From contig NZ_JANQBQ010000001.1 of the NCBI RefSeq assembly GCF_024723825.1, positions 3,596,001 to 3,660,000 on the forward strand: 64,000 nucleotides of DNA, read 5' to 3'. The position numbers and the translations under genes were made by a program. Numbering within the stretch: the stretch's first letter is position 1; each line of letters opens with the position of its first letter. This document shows, piece by piece, positions 9,373 through 18,323 of this stretch. This DNA is from Romboutsia lituseburensis. Lineage in GTDB: Bacteria; Bacillota; Clostridia; Peptostreptococcales; Peptostreptococcaceae. The notes beneath the pieces were generated by a model. The model was not told the DNA's origin. It saw nothing but the letters and a program-made list of their open reading frames with translations, and searched no databases.

Positions 9373-9463
9373 ATATTTTAATATAAAATGAATTTGCAAG
9401 ATTGTATTCAGTAACGAATAAATATATTCTAATTTTAGAACATATCTAAATAAAAATACTGCA

Positions 9464-9511
9464 TAAGGAGAGGGGGAAATACTAAGAAAATTCTTAGTAT
9501 TAAAGTGACTT
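9464..9511 (+). promoter_or_regulatory. Ribosome binding site separated from the start by a hairpin
   Basis: The strong site AAGGAGAGGGGG (about 9465-9475) is 36 bases from the ATG at 9512, too far for normal initiation. Between them lies a perfect 10-bp hairpin (9479-9488 with 9491-9500, 2-base loop). Folding it would bring the site to an effective 14 bases. An in-frame TGA at 9506-9508 rules out any earlier start. Only a weak AAAGTGA lies directly before the ATG. Confidence 0.6.
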
Positions 9512-10777
9512 ATGAACAAGCAAAAAGAAATATCATTACAAAGGGCAAAAGAACTTAAATCAAGAATTGAAGATTATACTAAAATAAAGTCATCAATTTC
9601 AAAAGGAATAGAAAAGCAAGATGAAATTAATAAAAGAAAACAACATATATTAAGTATATTAGGTGCAACAGAAGAAGACTGGAGTAACTATAAATGGCAA
9701 TTATCAAATAGAATAACAGAGGTAGATACATTGTCAAAAATACTTAATTTAACAGAAAAAGAAATAGAGCAAATAAGAAAAGTACAAAGTCAATTTAGAT
9801 GGGCAATATCACCATACTATTTAAGCTTAATTGATTCAGACGACTCATATGATCCAATAAAGCTAATGTCAATACCATCATATATAGAATTAGATGATTC
9901 AATCGAAGATTTAGATCCAATGGGAGAAGAATTTACAAATCCAGCAGGAAGCATTACAAGAAGGTATCCAGATAGATTAATAATAAATGTTACAAATGAA
10001 TGCGCGATGTATTGTAGACATTGCCAACGAAGAAGAAATATCGGACAAGAAGATTGTCATAGAACAAAAAAAGTTATACAAGAGTCAATCGATTATGTTA
10101 GAAACAACGAGGAAATAAGAGATGTACTTGTAACTGGGGGAGACCCATTAACATTAAATGATGAAATGTTAGAGTGGATAATTAGTGAACTAAGAAGTAT
10201 AAATCATGTTGATTATATAAGATTGGGTAGTAGAACTTTAGTTACAATGCCTCAAAGAATAACAGATGAATTCTGTGAAATGATTAAAAAGTATCATCCT
10301 ATATATATAAATACACACTTTAATCATCCAATGGAAGTAACCGAAGAAACTAAAAACGCTTGTGAAAAGTTAGCTAACAATGGAGTTCCATTAGGAAATC
10401 AAGCTGTACTTTTAAATGGTGTAAATAATGATAAATATGTTATGAGATGCTTAAACCATGAATTATTAAAAATAAGAGTAAGACCATATTATATATTCCA
10501 TAGCAAACATGTAAGAGGAACGACTCATTTTAATACATCGGTAGATGCAGGACTTGAAATAATGGAATATTTAAGAGGTTATACATCAGGTATGGCGATA
10601 CCAACTTATATAATAAATGCACCTAAAGGAAAAGGAAAAACTCCACTGTTACCACAATATTTAATATCAAAAGGCACAGATTATATAATGATAAGAACAT
10701 GGGAAGGTGAAGTTGTAAAAGTTGAAGACAAGCCAGCTGTAGATATAAAGCAGGCAATAGATAATATTATAAAATAA
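9512..10777 (+). CDS. eam: Glutamate 2,3-aminomutase (radical SAM, PLP)
   Basis: A 421-residue member of the lysine 2,3-aminomutase family, which moves the alpha-amino group to the beta carbon by radical chemistry. The radical SAM cysteines are C164, C168 and C171 (CAMYCRHC). K376 in the GKGKT loop is the expected PLP lysine. Lysine 2,3-aminomutase has two Asp residues that hold the substrate's distal amino group; here those positions are K332 (YIFHSK) and N369 (YIINAP). This is the reported signature of glutamate 2,3-aminomutase, so the product should be beta-glutamate, a compatible solute. No lysine-fermentation genes are nearby, which agrees. The ATG is fixed by an in-frame stop just upstream. 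Confidence 0.88.
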   Translation: MNKQKEISLQRAKELKSRIEDYTKIKSSISKGIEKQDEINKRKQHILSILGATEEDWSNYKWQLSNRITEVDTLSKILNLTEKEIEQIRKVQSQFRWAISPYYLSLIDSDDSYDPIKLMSIPSYIELDDSIEDLDPMGEEFTNPAGSITRRYPDRLIINVTNECAMYCRHCQRRRNIGQEDCHRTKKVIQESIDYVRNNEEIRDVLVTGGDPLTLNDEMLEWIISELRSINHVDYIRLGSRTLVTMPQRITDEFCEMIKKYHPIYINTHFNHPMEVTEETKNACEKLANNGVPLGNQAVLLNGVNNDKYVMRCLNHELLKIRVRPYYIFHSKHVRGTTHFNTSVDAGLEIMEYLRGYTSGMAIPTYIINAPKGKGKTPLLPQYLISKGTDYIMIRTWEGEVVKVEDKPAVDIKQAIDNIIK

Positions 10778-10781
10778 ATTA

Positions 10782-10807
10782 AAGGAATGGCTTATAAGTC
10801 ATTCCTT
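10782..10807. terminator. Terminator between eam and the Spo0E-like gene
   Basis: AAGGAATG (10782-10789) pairs with CATTCCTT (10800-10807), extended inward by CTT/AAG pairs. It is followed by ATTTATT and overlaps the stop of the convergent small gene. Confidence 0.7.
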
Positions 10808-10985
10808 ATTTATTAAACAAATCGATCTGTTCTTTCAAGATTAGTTCATCAAGTTTTTGACTAACAAGAAGAACTTCTCGAGTTAATCCGAATTTTAAAA
10901 ACATTTCCCCTAAATGATTTTGTAAGTCATATCTCTTAAGCGTATCCGAGTCAACGTCAATGGATCCAACATCAGAATTGACCAT
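10806..10985 (-). CDS. Spo0E-family aspartyl-phosphate phosphatase
   Basis: A 59-residue protein starting MVNSDVGSIDVDS and ending EQIDLFNK. Its C-terminal half has two helices with the Spo0E signature S-Q-K-L-D-E-L-I. Members remove the phosphate from Spo0A~P and so delay sporulation. AAGGGGG lies about 10 bases before the ATG. Usual length for the family is 50-85 residues. It is convergent with the aminomutase gene and shares its terminator. Whether the target is Spo0A is inferred from the family. Confidence 0.8.
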   Translation of the reverse strand: MVNSDVGSIDVDSDTLKRYDLQNHLGEMFLKFGLTREVLLVSQKLDELILKEQIDLFNK

Positions 10986-11127
10986 AAATTTATTTCCCCC
11001 TTTTAACTTGATAAATATATAGGTCTGGTACTATAATTTAAAAAGATTTAAATTAGAATACTTATTAAATTTATACGGATAGACTATTATTTGACTTTAT
11101 ACTTTTGAAAGTAAATTAAGCAAAAAT

Positions 11128-11499
11128 TTAGTTATTTTTAGTTTCTCCAACTAGTTCAAGATATCCACTAGGATGGAAGAAGTAAATACTACATGTATTT
11201 TTATCTACAAAGTATCCTATATCAGTATCAACATCTGGTAAGAAAACATAGCCTTGAAGATTTTTTTCTTTTAATGCTTTAAATTGGTTAGCATCTCCTT
11301 GATATATGTATTTTACTTTATTATTATATTCTAAAAGAAGTTTTTCAGCCTCTTCTTTAGTCAATTGTTTGTGTGAAACAGATTTTGTATGCTTAATTTT
11401 ATTATATTTATGTTGTGATGCAAATGCTGTTTGAGAAATTGGCATAGCTAAGCATGTACATGTAAGTAGTAGTACTGGAAATATAAGTTTTCTTTTCAT
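11128..11499 (-). CDS. Small secreted protein, unknown function
   Basis: A 123-residue protein. An in-frame ATG nine bases upstream sits directly on the AAGG ribosome binding site, so the second ATG (MKRKLIFPV) is the better start. A signal peptide covers about 1-27, with a likely signal-peptidase I site after TAFAS. The mature part is basic at first (HKYNKIKHTKSVSHK). It then has a helix with LTKEEAEKLLLEYN and a compact beta region (GYVFLPDVDTDIGYFVD, YFFHPSGYLELVGE). I do not recognise the family. No cell-wall anchor is present. It has its own AT-rich upstream region and no obvious partner. Confidence 0.65.
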   Translation of the reverse strand: MKRKLIFPVLLLTCTCLAMPISQTAFASQHKYNKIKHTKSVSHKQLTKEEAEKLLLEYNNKVKYIYQGDANQFKALKEKNLQGYVFLPDVDTDIGYFVDKNTCSIYFFHPSGYLELVGETKNN

Positions 11500-11846
11500 A
11501 ATACACATCCTTAATATTTATAGTTAGATACTAAATTTTTAACTAAAACTTAGTTATAAATTTAATAGTATCTAATCTTAAATATTAACAAAATAGTTCA
11601 AAATTATAACAATAAAAGAATATTTTTTAGTATAAGAAAATTATGATTACTTTACAAATATAGATAAGTGAATTAACATTATTTATATCAATGAGCTTTT
11701 CGTAAATAAATGATAGGGATTAGGCATTGTATTAAGAAATAATATTTTAAGCAATTAATGAAATCATTGGTGATATGAAGCATAGAGATTACTTAATAGA
11801 TTAAAATACGTAAGGATTTGTTATTAAAATAAAAATTTATAAACGT
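11500..11846. other. AT-rich intergenic region
   Basis: About 350 bp between two minus-strand genes. It should carry the promoter of the secreted-protein gene (minus strand). I see no gene and no strong structure other than the terminator that follows. Confidence 0.4.
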
Positions 11847-11886
11847 AAAAAGCCTTCTAATTAAACTATAATGTAGAAGACTTTTT
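11847..11886 (-). terminator. Terminator of the AI-2E-family exporter gene
   Basis: AAAAAGCCTTCTA (11847-11859) pairs with TAGAAGACTTTTT (11874-11886) with one mismatch. Read on the minus strand it ends in a T-run just after the exporter gene. Confidence 0.75.
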
Positions 11887-11898
11887 ATATAATTAATA

Positions 11899-12999
11899 TT
11901 AATCAATTTCAAAGTTCATATTTTTATGCTTAAATTCTATGTATTCACCAAGATATATTTTTACAACACCCATTATAGGAACTGATAAAATCATACCTGG
12001 AATACCAAAGAATCCACCACCTACAGTAACTGCAAGTATTGTTAAAAATGGACTAAGTCCTAATTGTCCCCCTACTATCTTAGGTTCAATTACAGCAACT
12101 TCTAATTGTTGAACTAAAAGTAGATAAACAAGTGAGAATAATGCGATTTTAGGGTCATAGAATGAGTTTATTATAACTACAGGTGTCATACCTATTACTG
12201 GTCCAAAGTATGGTATTAAATTCATAATACCAATTAAAGTACCAAATAATAAAGCATACTTAGACTTTAAGAAATAAAGACCTATAGCAGATAATAAACC
12301 AACAATAAATGAGTCTAATATCTTCCCAGTAAAGTATTTACCTATATTAGTATTTAGAGTATGACCTACATCTAAAGTTAATTTTGCATATTTTTCGCCC
12401 AATGTTATATAAAGTACTTTTTTATAAAAATTAAAGAACGTTTCTTTTTCTAAAATTATATAAAAACAAATTATAAACGCTAAAACAAATTGAACAATAA
12501 ATTTAGATATAGAGAATGTTGTATTAAATATTTGACCAATATACCCTATAAGGAAATTACCTATCTCAGGCATAGCAGACATAATTTTATCTCCTACCTC
12601 TTTTAAAGTCTTAGGATCAACATTTTTTAAGCTATTACCTAAATCAATAAAGAAAGATTGTGTTTTTTCTACATACAGTGGGAATTGGCTCACCATATCA
12701 GCAATACTACTTATTATTATAGGTGCTGTAAATAAAATAAATGAACCTATTAGTAAAATTAAAAAACCATATGTAATAAGTAAAGCAAAAATTCTTTTAA
12801 TATTTAATTTATCTTCTAAAAAACTCACAATAGGATTAAAAATATATGCTAATACAAATGCAATCACAAAAGGAGTCAAAAGAGATAAAAGTAAACCAAA
12901 TATTCCAAAGAAGTATTCATAGCTATCTATAACCTTTATTAAAAGATATGATATAACAACTGTTATAACAACACTTAGATGAAATTTTTTATCCTTCAA
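11899..12999 (-). CDS. AI-2E family transporter (UPF0118/PerM)
   Basis: A 366-residue polytopic membrane protein with about eight helices. The family's conserved C-terminal block is present (MNLIPYFGPVIGM, PKIVGGQLGLSPFLTILAV, GGGFFGIPGMILSVP). Members are exporters or Na+/H+-type antiporters; only a few have tested substrates, so the AI-2 label is not evidence of autoinducer export here. The start is TTG, set by AAAGGGA on the minus strand; the ATG inside the site leads to an early stop in another frame. It is divergent from the csp array, with 225 bp between. Confidence 0.85.
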   Translation of the reverse strand: MKDKKFHLSVVITVVISYLLIKVIDSYEYFFGIFGLLLSLLTPFVIAFVLAYIFNPIVSFLEDKLNIKRIFALLITYGFLILLIGSFILFTAPIIISSIADMVSQFPLYVEKTQSFFIDLGNSLKNVDPKTLKEVGDKIMSAMPEIGNFLIGYIGQIFNTTFSISKFIVQFVLAFIICFYIILEKETFFNFYKKVLYITLGEKYAKLTLDVGHTLNTNIGKYFTGKILDSFIVGLLSAIGLYFLKSKYALLFGTLIGIMNLIPYFGPVIGMTPVVIINSFYDPKIALFSLVYLLLVQQLEVAVIEPKIVGGQLGLSPFLTILAVTVGGGFFGIPGMILSVPIMGVVKIYLGEYIEFKHKNMNFEID

Positions 13000-13224
13000 C
13001 GCAACACATCCCTTTCAATTCAGATTATCGATTAAAAATATTAAATTCAATCAATATATGTATTATACAATAAAAATATTAATATTTCCTACATATAATT
13101 AATATTTATAAATAAAATACTTAAGAAAAAATATTCATTAAAGTTCAAGAATAATTTTAGAAGATATAAATAAAATAAATATTTAAAACATAAATTTAAA
13201 ATATATGCACTGTATATTTTATAT

Positions 13225-16200
13225 GTGGAGGAGAGGATTAAAATAGAGTATGAGGTTGTAGTTAAGTATCACGGAGATATATTAGTTTTAGAGTCAAAGT
13301 TAAATGTATCAGTAGAACTGTTAGGATGTAACTTTGCAATTATAACTGCAAAGTCCCAAGAGACTCTAGGTGAGCTATTAAGTTACCCTCAGATTGAACA
13401 TATAGAAACACCTATTGTATTAGATGCACAAGATATAGAAAGTTTCACAAGTACAGGTATAGTAAGTTTTAAACAAAACACAAACTTAACTGGGAGTGGG
13501 GTCATACTTGGAATAATTGATTCAGGAATTGACTATAGATTACCTCAATTTAAAGATAAAGAAGGTAAATCAAAAATACTTTATTACTGGGATCAGTGCA
13601 TAGAAGGGAATCCCCCTGAAGGATTTAAAGCTGGAACTTTATACAACAACAATGATATAAATGAATCTCTAGAGGGGAAAAATATAATACCTATATCGAA
13701 AACTAGTAAACATGGAACACATATTGCTGGTATAAGTGCTGAAATTGCTCCAGAGGCAAATCTAATAGTTGTAAGAGTTGGTAAAAATAATGATTGTTTA
13801 ATTGCAAAAAGTACAGATTTTATGAGATCAATAGAATTTATATTAACAAAATCTAAAGAACTTAATATGCCTGTTGCATTAAATATAAGTTATGGAAGTA
13901 GCGAAGGTGCGCACACAGGTACGACTTTATTTGAACAATATATAAATCAAATGAGTTCTTATTGGAAGACTAATATTATAGTTGCAGCTGGAAATAACGC
14001 AAATAAAGGAAGACATAAGAATATTACAATTAAAGATAAAATAAGTAAAACAGAAGTAGAATTTGTTGTAGGTCAAAATGAAAAAACATTAAATATAAAC
14101 ATATGGCCAGATTTTGCAGATAATTTTTCTGTTTATTTAGTAAGTCCTTCAAACCAAAGTACTAAACCTATTTCATTAACCTCAGGTGAAATTAAAAATA
14201 TTATAGATAATACAAAGATAAAAGGATTTTACTTCTCAGTACCTCCAGATCAATTGATCAGAAGGCTTATAATACAATTAAGTTCAGACGAATATATAAT
14301 GCCTGGCGTATGGAAAATAATTTTTTCTCCTATAACTGTTATTACGGGCAACATAGATATATATTTATCAGAGGTTGAACGATTGAGCAAAGATACTAAA
14401 TTTATATCACCAACTAAAAAATTAACAATAACTCTTCCTGCAAGCGCAAAGCAAGTATTTACAATAGGAAGCTATAATACAAAGACAGATTTAGTTTCTG
14501 AATTTTCTGGTCAAGGAGATATAGAAAGATGTATGTTCAAACCAGATTTATTAGCTCCAGGAGAAGGTGTAACTTTACTATTACCTGGTGGTGATGGAGA
14601 GGCACTAAGTGGAACTAGTATATCAGCAGCTCATGCTACAGGTATTGTGGCCTTGATGTTTCAATGGGGAATAGTACAAAAAAATGATGAAACTTTATAT
14701 GGACAGAAACTAAAAGCATTTTTTATTAGAACGGCTAGAAGAAAAAGTAATATTCAATATCCTAGCAATGCCTCAGGATATGGATATATGTATATATCAT
14801 ATACAAATTTAGATATTATAATAAAAATAAACAAAGAGAATTTAATGTATAGAAAGAAAAAAAAAAACAAACTAAAAAAAGATTATAAATATGCAAGGCA
14901 GTTGTTAAAGGGAATTGAGCAACTTCAGGTTGGATTTAATTTAATACATGGCCCAGGACTAGAAGAAGCACTTAGTAAATTAGAAGCAATATATAAATAT
15001 TTTAAAATATCTGATACCTTTGGAATCGTATTTACCAATCCGTCAAACTTATGGTATATAGATGAAGTTTTAACACTTGGCAATATAAAAAGATCAGAGT
15101 ATTTTGCAAGGTTGGCAAAAATGAGTGAAGTAAAGCAGGGAACTACAGGTGGTACAGTGGCCTTAGAAGATATAGGTGCTAATTATTTTAAAAATAATCC
15201 AAATGTATCTATAACGGGCAAAGGGGTATTTATAGCAATAATAGACTCGGGAATAGATTATTTACATGAAGATTTTATATATCCAGATAGAACTAGTAAA
15301 GTAGCATTTTTATGGGATCAATCTAAAGATGGAAACCCACCTAATGGATTTGCAATCGGAACAGAATACACAAGAGAAGATATTAATAAAGCTATACAAA
15401 GTAGTGATGCCACTTTATCTGTAGATGAGGAAGGTAGTGGAACAATGCTAAGTGGTATTTGCGCTGGTCTAGGAAATTTAAATAAGGAATATACAGGTGT
15501 AGCAGAAGATGCAGAATTAATAGTTATAAAAATGAGGAAAATTAATGGCTATTATAATAATGCAATGTTGTATGCTGCTATAGAATATATAACTCAAAAA
15601 TCATTAGAACTAAGAACACCTGTTGTAATAAATATTTCAATGGGAACTAATAATATGGTTCAACTTAACTCAAGAGTGATAGAAGAAAGAACTTTTTTTA
15701 CAAGAGGTGTATGCCTTATAGCGGCTACAGGCAATGAAGGGAACGCTCAAACTCATACATCAGGTCAAATGAAATTTAAAGAAGATATTCAAGAAATAGA
15801 AATAGAAATAGCAGAAGATGAGCCATTATTAGAAATACAAGTTATAGTAAGTAGACCTGATAAAATTAAAGTAGGTGTAGTTTCACCATCTAATGAAGTT
15901 AGTAGATTATTAGAAGTATCAAATTATAATGAAATATCAGGTCTATTTGATTTAGAAGGTACTGAATATTTAATAACATATATATATCCAACTTTATACT
16001 CTGGTCAACAGCAAGCTACTATTACATTACTTAATGTAACTAAAGGAATTTGGAAATTACGATTAGTAGGTCAATATATAACTAATGGAAAATATGAAGT
16101 GTATTTGCAAAATAGAGTTTTTTTAAAACCAGGAACGAAATTTAGAGATCCAGATTCACAAAATACAATAAATTATCCAGCTGTATATGAAGATATAATT

Positions 16201-16566
16201 AGCGTTGGCGCTTATGATACTAAAAATAATACTCTGTGGCCACAATCATCAAAAGGACCTACTGTAGAAGGCTCATTAAAGCCAGCTATAGTAGCACCTG
16301 GAGTTGATATTATAGCACCTTATCCAGGAAATAAATATGGAACTATAACAGGCACATCTGTAGCTGCAGCATATACATGTGGTGCAGTGGCTCTTTATTT
16401 TCAATATACTTTAGTAGATAGAAGATATATGAATAGAGGATTTGTACAACAAATAAGAACATATTTAAGAGCAGGAGCTAAAAGAAGTGTAAATATTAGT
16501 TATCCAAATTATGGATATGGATATGGTTTGCTAAATATAAAGGGTGTATTTGACCAGTTAAGGTAA
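13225..16566 (+). CDS. cspBA: CspBA copy 1: catalytic germination protease fused to a pseudoprotease
   Basis: A 1113-residue tandem subtilisin. CspB part: prodomain about 1-80, then D99, H163 (HGTH) and S465 (GTSISAA), so the triad is complete and it should cleave pro-SleC to start cortex hydrolysis in spores. A very basic linker lies at about 541-556 (YRKKKKNKLKKD). CspA part, about 560-1113: D674 is kept, the His position is S738 (SGTMLSG), S1045 is kept (GTSVAAA), so it should be inactive. In C. difficile YabG separates CspB from CspA in such fusions. The GTG at 13225 is the only usable in-frame standard start, but the ribosome binding site GGAGGAG lies just inside it. It heads a four-gene csp array. 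Confidence 0.92.
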   Translation: MEERIKIEYEVVVKYHGDILVLESKLNVSVELLGCNFAIITAKSQETLGELLSYPQIEHIETPIVLDAQDIESFTSTGIVSFKQNTNLTGSGVILGIIDSGIDYRLPQFKDKEGKSKILYYWDQCIEGNPPEGFKAGTLYNNNDINESLEGKNIIPISKTSKHGTHIAGISAEIAPEANLIVVRVGKNNDCLIAKSTDFMRSIEFILTKSKELNMPVALNISYGSSEGAHTGTTLFEQYINQMSSYWKTNIIVAAGNNANKGRHKNITIKDKISKTEVEFVVGQNEKTLNINIWPDFADNFSVYLVSPSNQSTKPISLTSGEIKNIIDNTKIKGFYFSVPPDQLIRRLIIQLSSDEYIMPGVWKIIFSPITVITGNIDIYLSEVERLSKDTKFISPTKKLTITLPASAKQVFTIGSYNTKTDLVSEFSGQGDIERCMFKPDLLAPGEGVTLLLPGGDGEALSGTSISAAHATGIVALMFQWGIVQKNDETLYGQKLKAFFIRTARRKSNIQYPSNASGYGYMYISYTNLDIIIKINKENLMYRKKKKNKLKKDYKYARQLLKGIEQLQVGFNLIHGPGLEEALSKLEAIYKYFKISDTFGIVFTNPSNLWYIDEVLTLGNIKRSEYFARLAKMSEVKQGTTGGTVALEDIGANYFKNNPNVSITGKGVFIAIIDSGIDYLHEDFIYPDRTSKVAFLWDQSKDGNPPNGFAIGTEYTREDINKAIQSSDATLSVDEEGSGTMLSGICAGLGNLNKEYTGVAEDAELIVIKMRKINGYYNNAMLYAAIEYITQKSLELRTPVVINISMGTNNMVQLNSRVIEERTFFTRGVCLIAATGNEGNAQTHTSGQMKFKEDIQEIEIEIAEDEPLLEIQVIVSRPDKIKVGVVSPSNEVSRLLEVSNYNEISGLFDLEGTEYLITYIYPTLYSGQQQATITLLNVTKGIWKLRLVGQYITNGKYEVYLQNRVFLKPGTKFRDPDSQNTINYPAVYEDIISVGAYDTKNNTLWPQSSKGPTVEGSLKPAIVAPGVDIIAPYPGNKYGTITGTSVAAAYTCGAVALYFQYTLVDRRYMNRGFVQQIRTYLRAGAKRSVNISYPNYGYGYGLLNIKGVFDQLR

Positions 16567-16579
16567 TGGAGGTGTATAT

Positions 16580-18268
16580 ATGGAAAGAGCATATCTCATA
16601 GTTTACCAAAGTAGTAAAGAGGAACTTGAAAGTACTTTAAAATCTAATGGGATAGATAAATATATAATTTTAAATAGTCAAATTGCAAGTGTTTATTTGC
16701 CATTAACCTTCAGAGAAGAAAAATTAAATAATATAGATGTAATATCTTGGTGGCAAAGATCTAGTCCTATGAGTTCATTAATACAAATAAATGAAGGCAT
16801 AGAAGGTGGCGACTCAGTATCAGCAGCATCAGGAATTGACTTTATATATAATAATCCATATCTTAATATTACTGGAAAAAAAACAATAATTGCGATTATA
16901 GATTCTGGAATAGATTATTTGCATCCAGATTTTATGACTAAGGATGGAACAAGCAAAATTTTAGCAATATGGGATCAAACTAAAGAGGGAACTCCACCAG
17001 ATGGATGTTTATTTGGTAGTAAGATTACTAGAGATGATATAAATAAAGCAATAACGGAAAATGACTCTTCATTGACTGAAGACAATGTTGGTACTGGAAC
17101 AATAGCAGCGGGTATAGCTTGTGGTAGAGGAACTTTAAATTCAAATTATAGTGGTATAGCAATAGATAGTGAACTTGTAGTTGTTAAACTAAAAGAATAT
17201 AAAAATAGATTTGATAATGGAAAAAGAAATTATCAGTCGGCTGATTTTTTAGCAGCAATAAAGTTTGTTGAAGATATATATAAATCAGAGGACCAAAAAA
17301 AGAATATAGTAATAAATATGACTGTAGGAAAAGCATCAGTTTCTTCTGTAGAGGCATCATTTTTAGATACATTTTCTTATTTACGCAACTCAGGCGTAAT
17401 TGTAGTTGGGGGGGCTGGGAATGAAGCAAATACAGATATACATTATCATGGAGTTATGCAAAGTACAGATGTCTACCAAGATATAGTTATTCAAGTTGGA
17501 AATCAACGAAATTTAGAGTTATATATATATGTTACTGGACCGGATAAAGTTAGAGCGCTATTAATATCACCATCAGGAGAGCTAAGTTATGAAATAGTTT
17601 ATGCCCCAGATAACTATGCATATACAGGTAGATTTAACTTAGAAAATACATCCTACGAAATGCAATTTGTATATCCTTGGATAGAAACAGGATCACAAAA
17701 ATTATTTATGGATCTTTATGATATAAAACCAGGTGTATGGATTTTAAGATTAAAACCAGAATTTATAATAAATGGAATTTATGATGTTTATCTTCCAAAT
17801 AAAAATTTAATATCTGAAAATACACGTTTTTTAGATCCTCAATCAACTGAAACTATAACATCTTATGGTGTTATAGAAAATGTAATTACAATAGGTACAT
17901 TTAATAATAAAACAGATAGTATTTGGATAGGATCGTCAAAAGGTCCTGTCAATGGATGGAGAATAAAACCGGATATAGTAGCTCCGGGGGTTGATATAAT
18001 AGCACCATATATTAATCAAAGTTATAATAAGGCAACGGGAACAGGGGTTAGTAGTTCGATGGTGAGTGGTGTATTAGCTATTTTAATGGACTATATAACA
18101 CAGCAGAGCATATTTAGCAGAAGATCTATGTATACCCAAGTTTTAAAAACATATTTAATGTTAGGAGCTACTAAACCAGAAACTTACGTATTTCCCAATA
18201 TAGTCCAAGGATTTGGAATTTTAGATTTAAAACAAACGTTAAAAGCAATTTCAGAAATTTTAGAGTAA
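16580..18268 (+). CDS. cspC: CspC copy 1: germinant-sensing pseudoprotease
   Basis: A 562-residue subtilisin-like protein, 13 bp after cspBA copy 1, with TGGAGGTG before the ATG. Asp is kept (D108), but catalytic His is T172 (TGTIAAG) and Ser is G489 (GTGVSSS). The same Thr and Gly replacements are reported for C. difficile CspC (T170, G485), which controls bile-salt and co-germinant responses and does not cleave. It should therefore sense or relay germinants. The loop before IKPDIVAPG reads VNGWR and differs from the second copy. Probably cotranscribed with cspBA copy 1. Confidence 0.92.
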   Translation: MERAYLIVYQSSKEELESTLKSNGIDKYIILNSQIASVYLPLTFREEKLNNIDVISWWQRSSPMSSLIQINEGIEGGDSVSAASGIDFIYNNPYLNITGKKTIIAIIDSGIDYLHPDFMTKDGTSKILAIWDQTKEGTPPDGCLFGSKITRDDINKAITENDSSLTEDNVGTGTIAAGIACGRGTLNSNYSGIAIDSELVVVKLKEYKNRFDNGKRNYQSADFLAAIKFVEDIYKSEDQKKNIVINMTVGKASVSSVEASFLDTFSYLRNSGVIVVGGAGNEANTDIHYHGVMQSTDVYQDIVIQVGNQRNLELYIYVTGPDKVRALLISPSGELSYEIVYAPDNYAYTGRFNLENTSYEMQFVYPWIETGSQKLFMDLYDIKPGVWILRLKPEFIINGIYDVYLPNKNLISENTRFLDPQSTETITSYGVIENVITIGTFNNKTDSIWIGSSKGPVNGWRIKPDIVAPGVDIIAPYINQSYNKATGTGVSSSMVSGVLAILMDYITQQSIFSRRSMYTQVLKTYLMLGATKPETYVFPNIVQGFGILDLKQTLKAISEILE

Positions 18269-18323
18269 TAAAATTAATATATTACTTTAAATCAAAAAAT
18301 TATAAAGAAAGGAGGAAGCAGAT

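Noticed and set aside
13000-13224. Sporulation sigma-E or sigma-G promoter before the csp array
   Set aside because: Short AT-rich matches exist, but none has both elements at proper spacing, so I did not list one.
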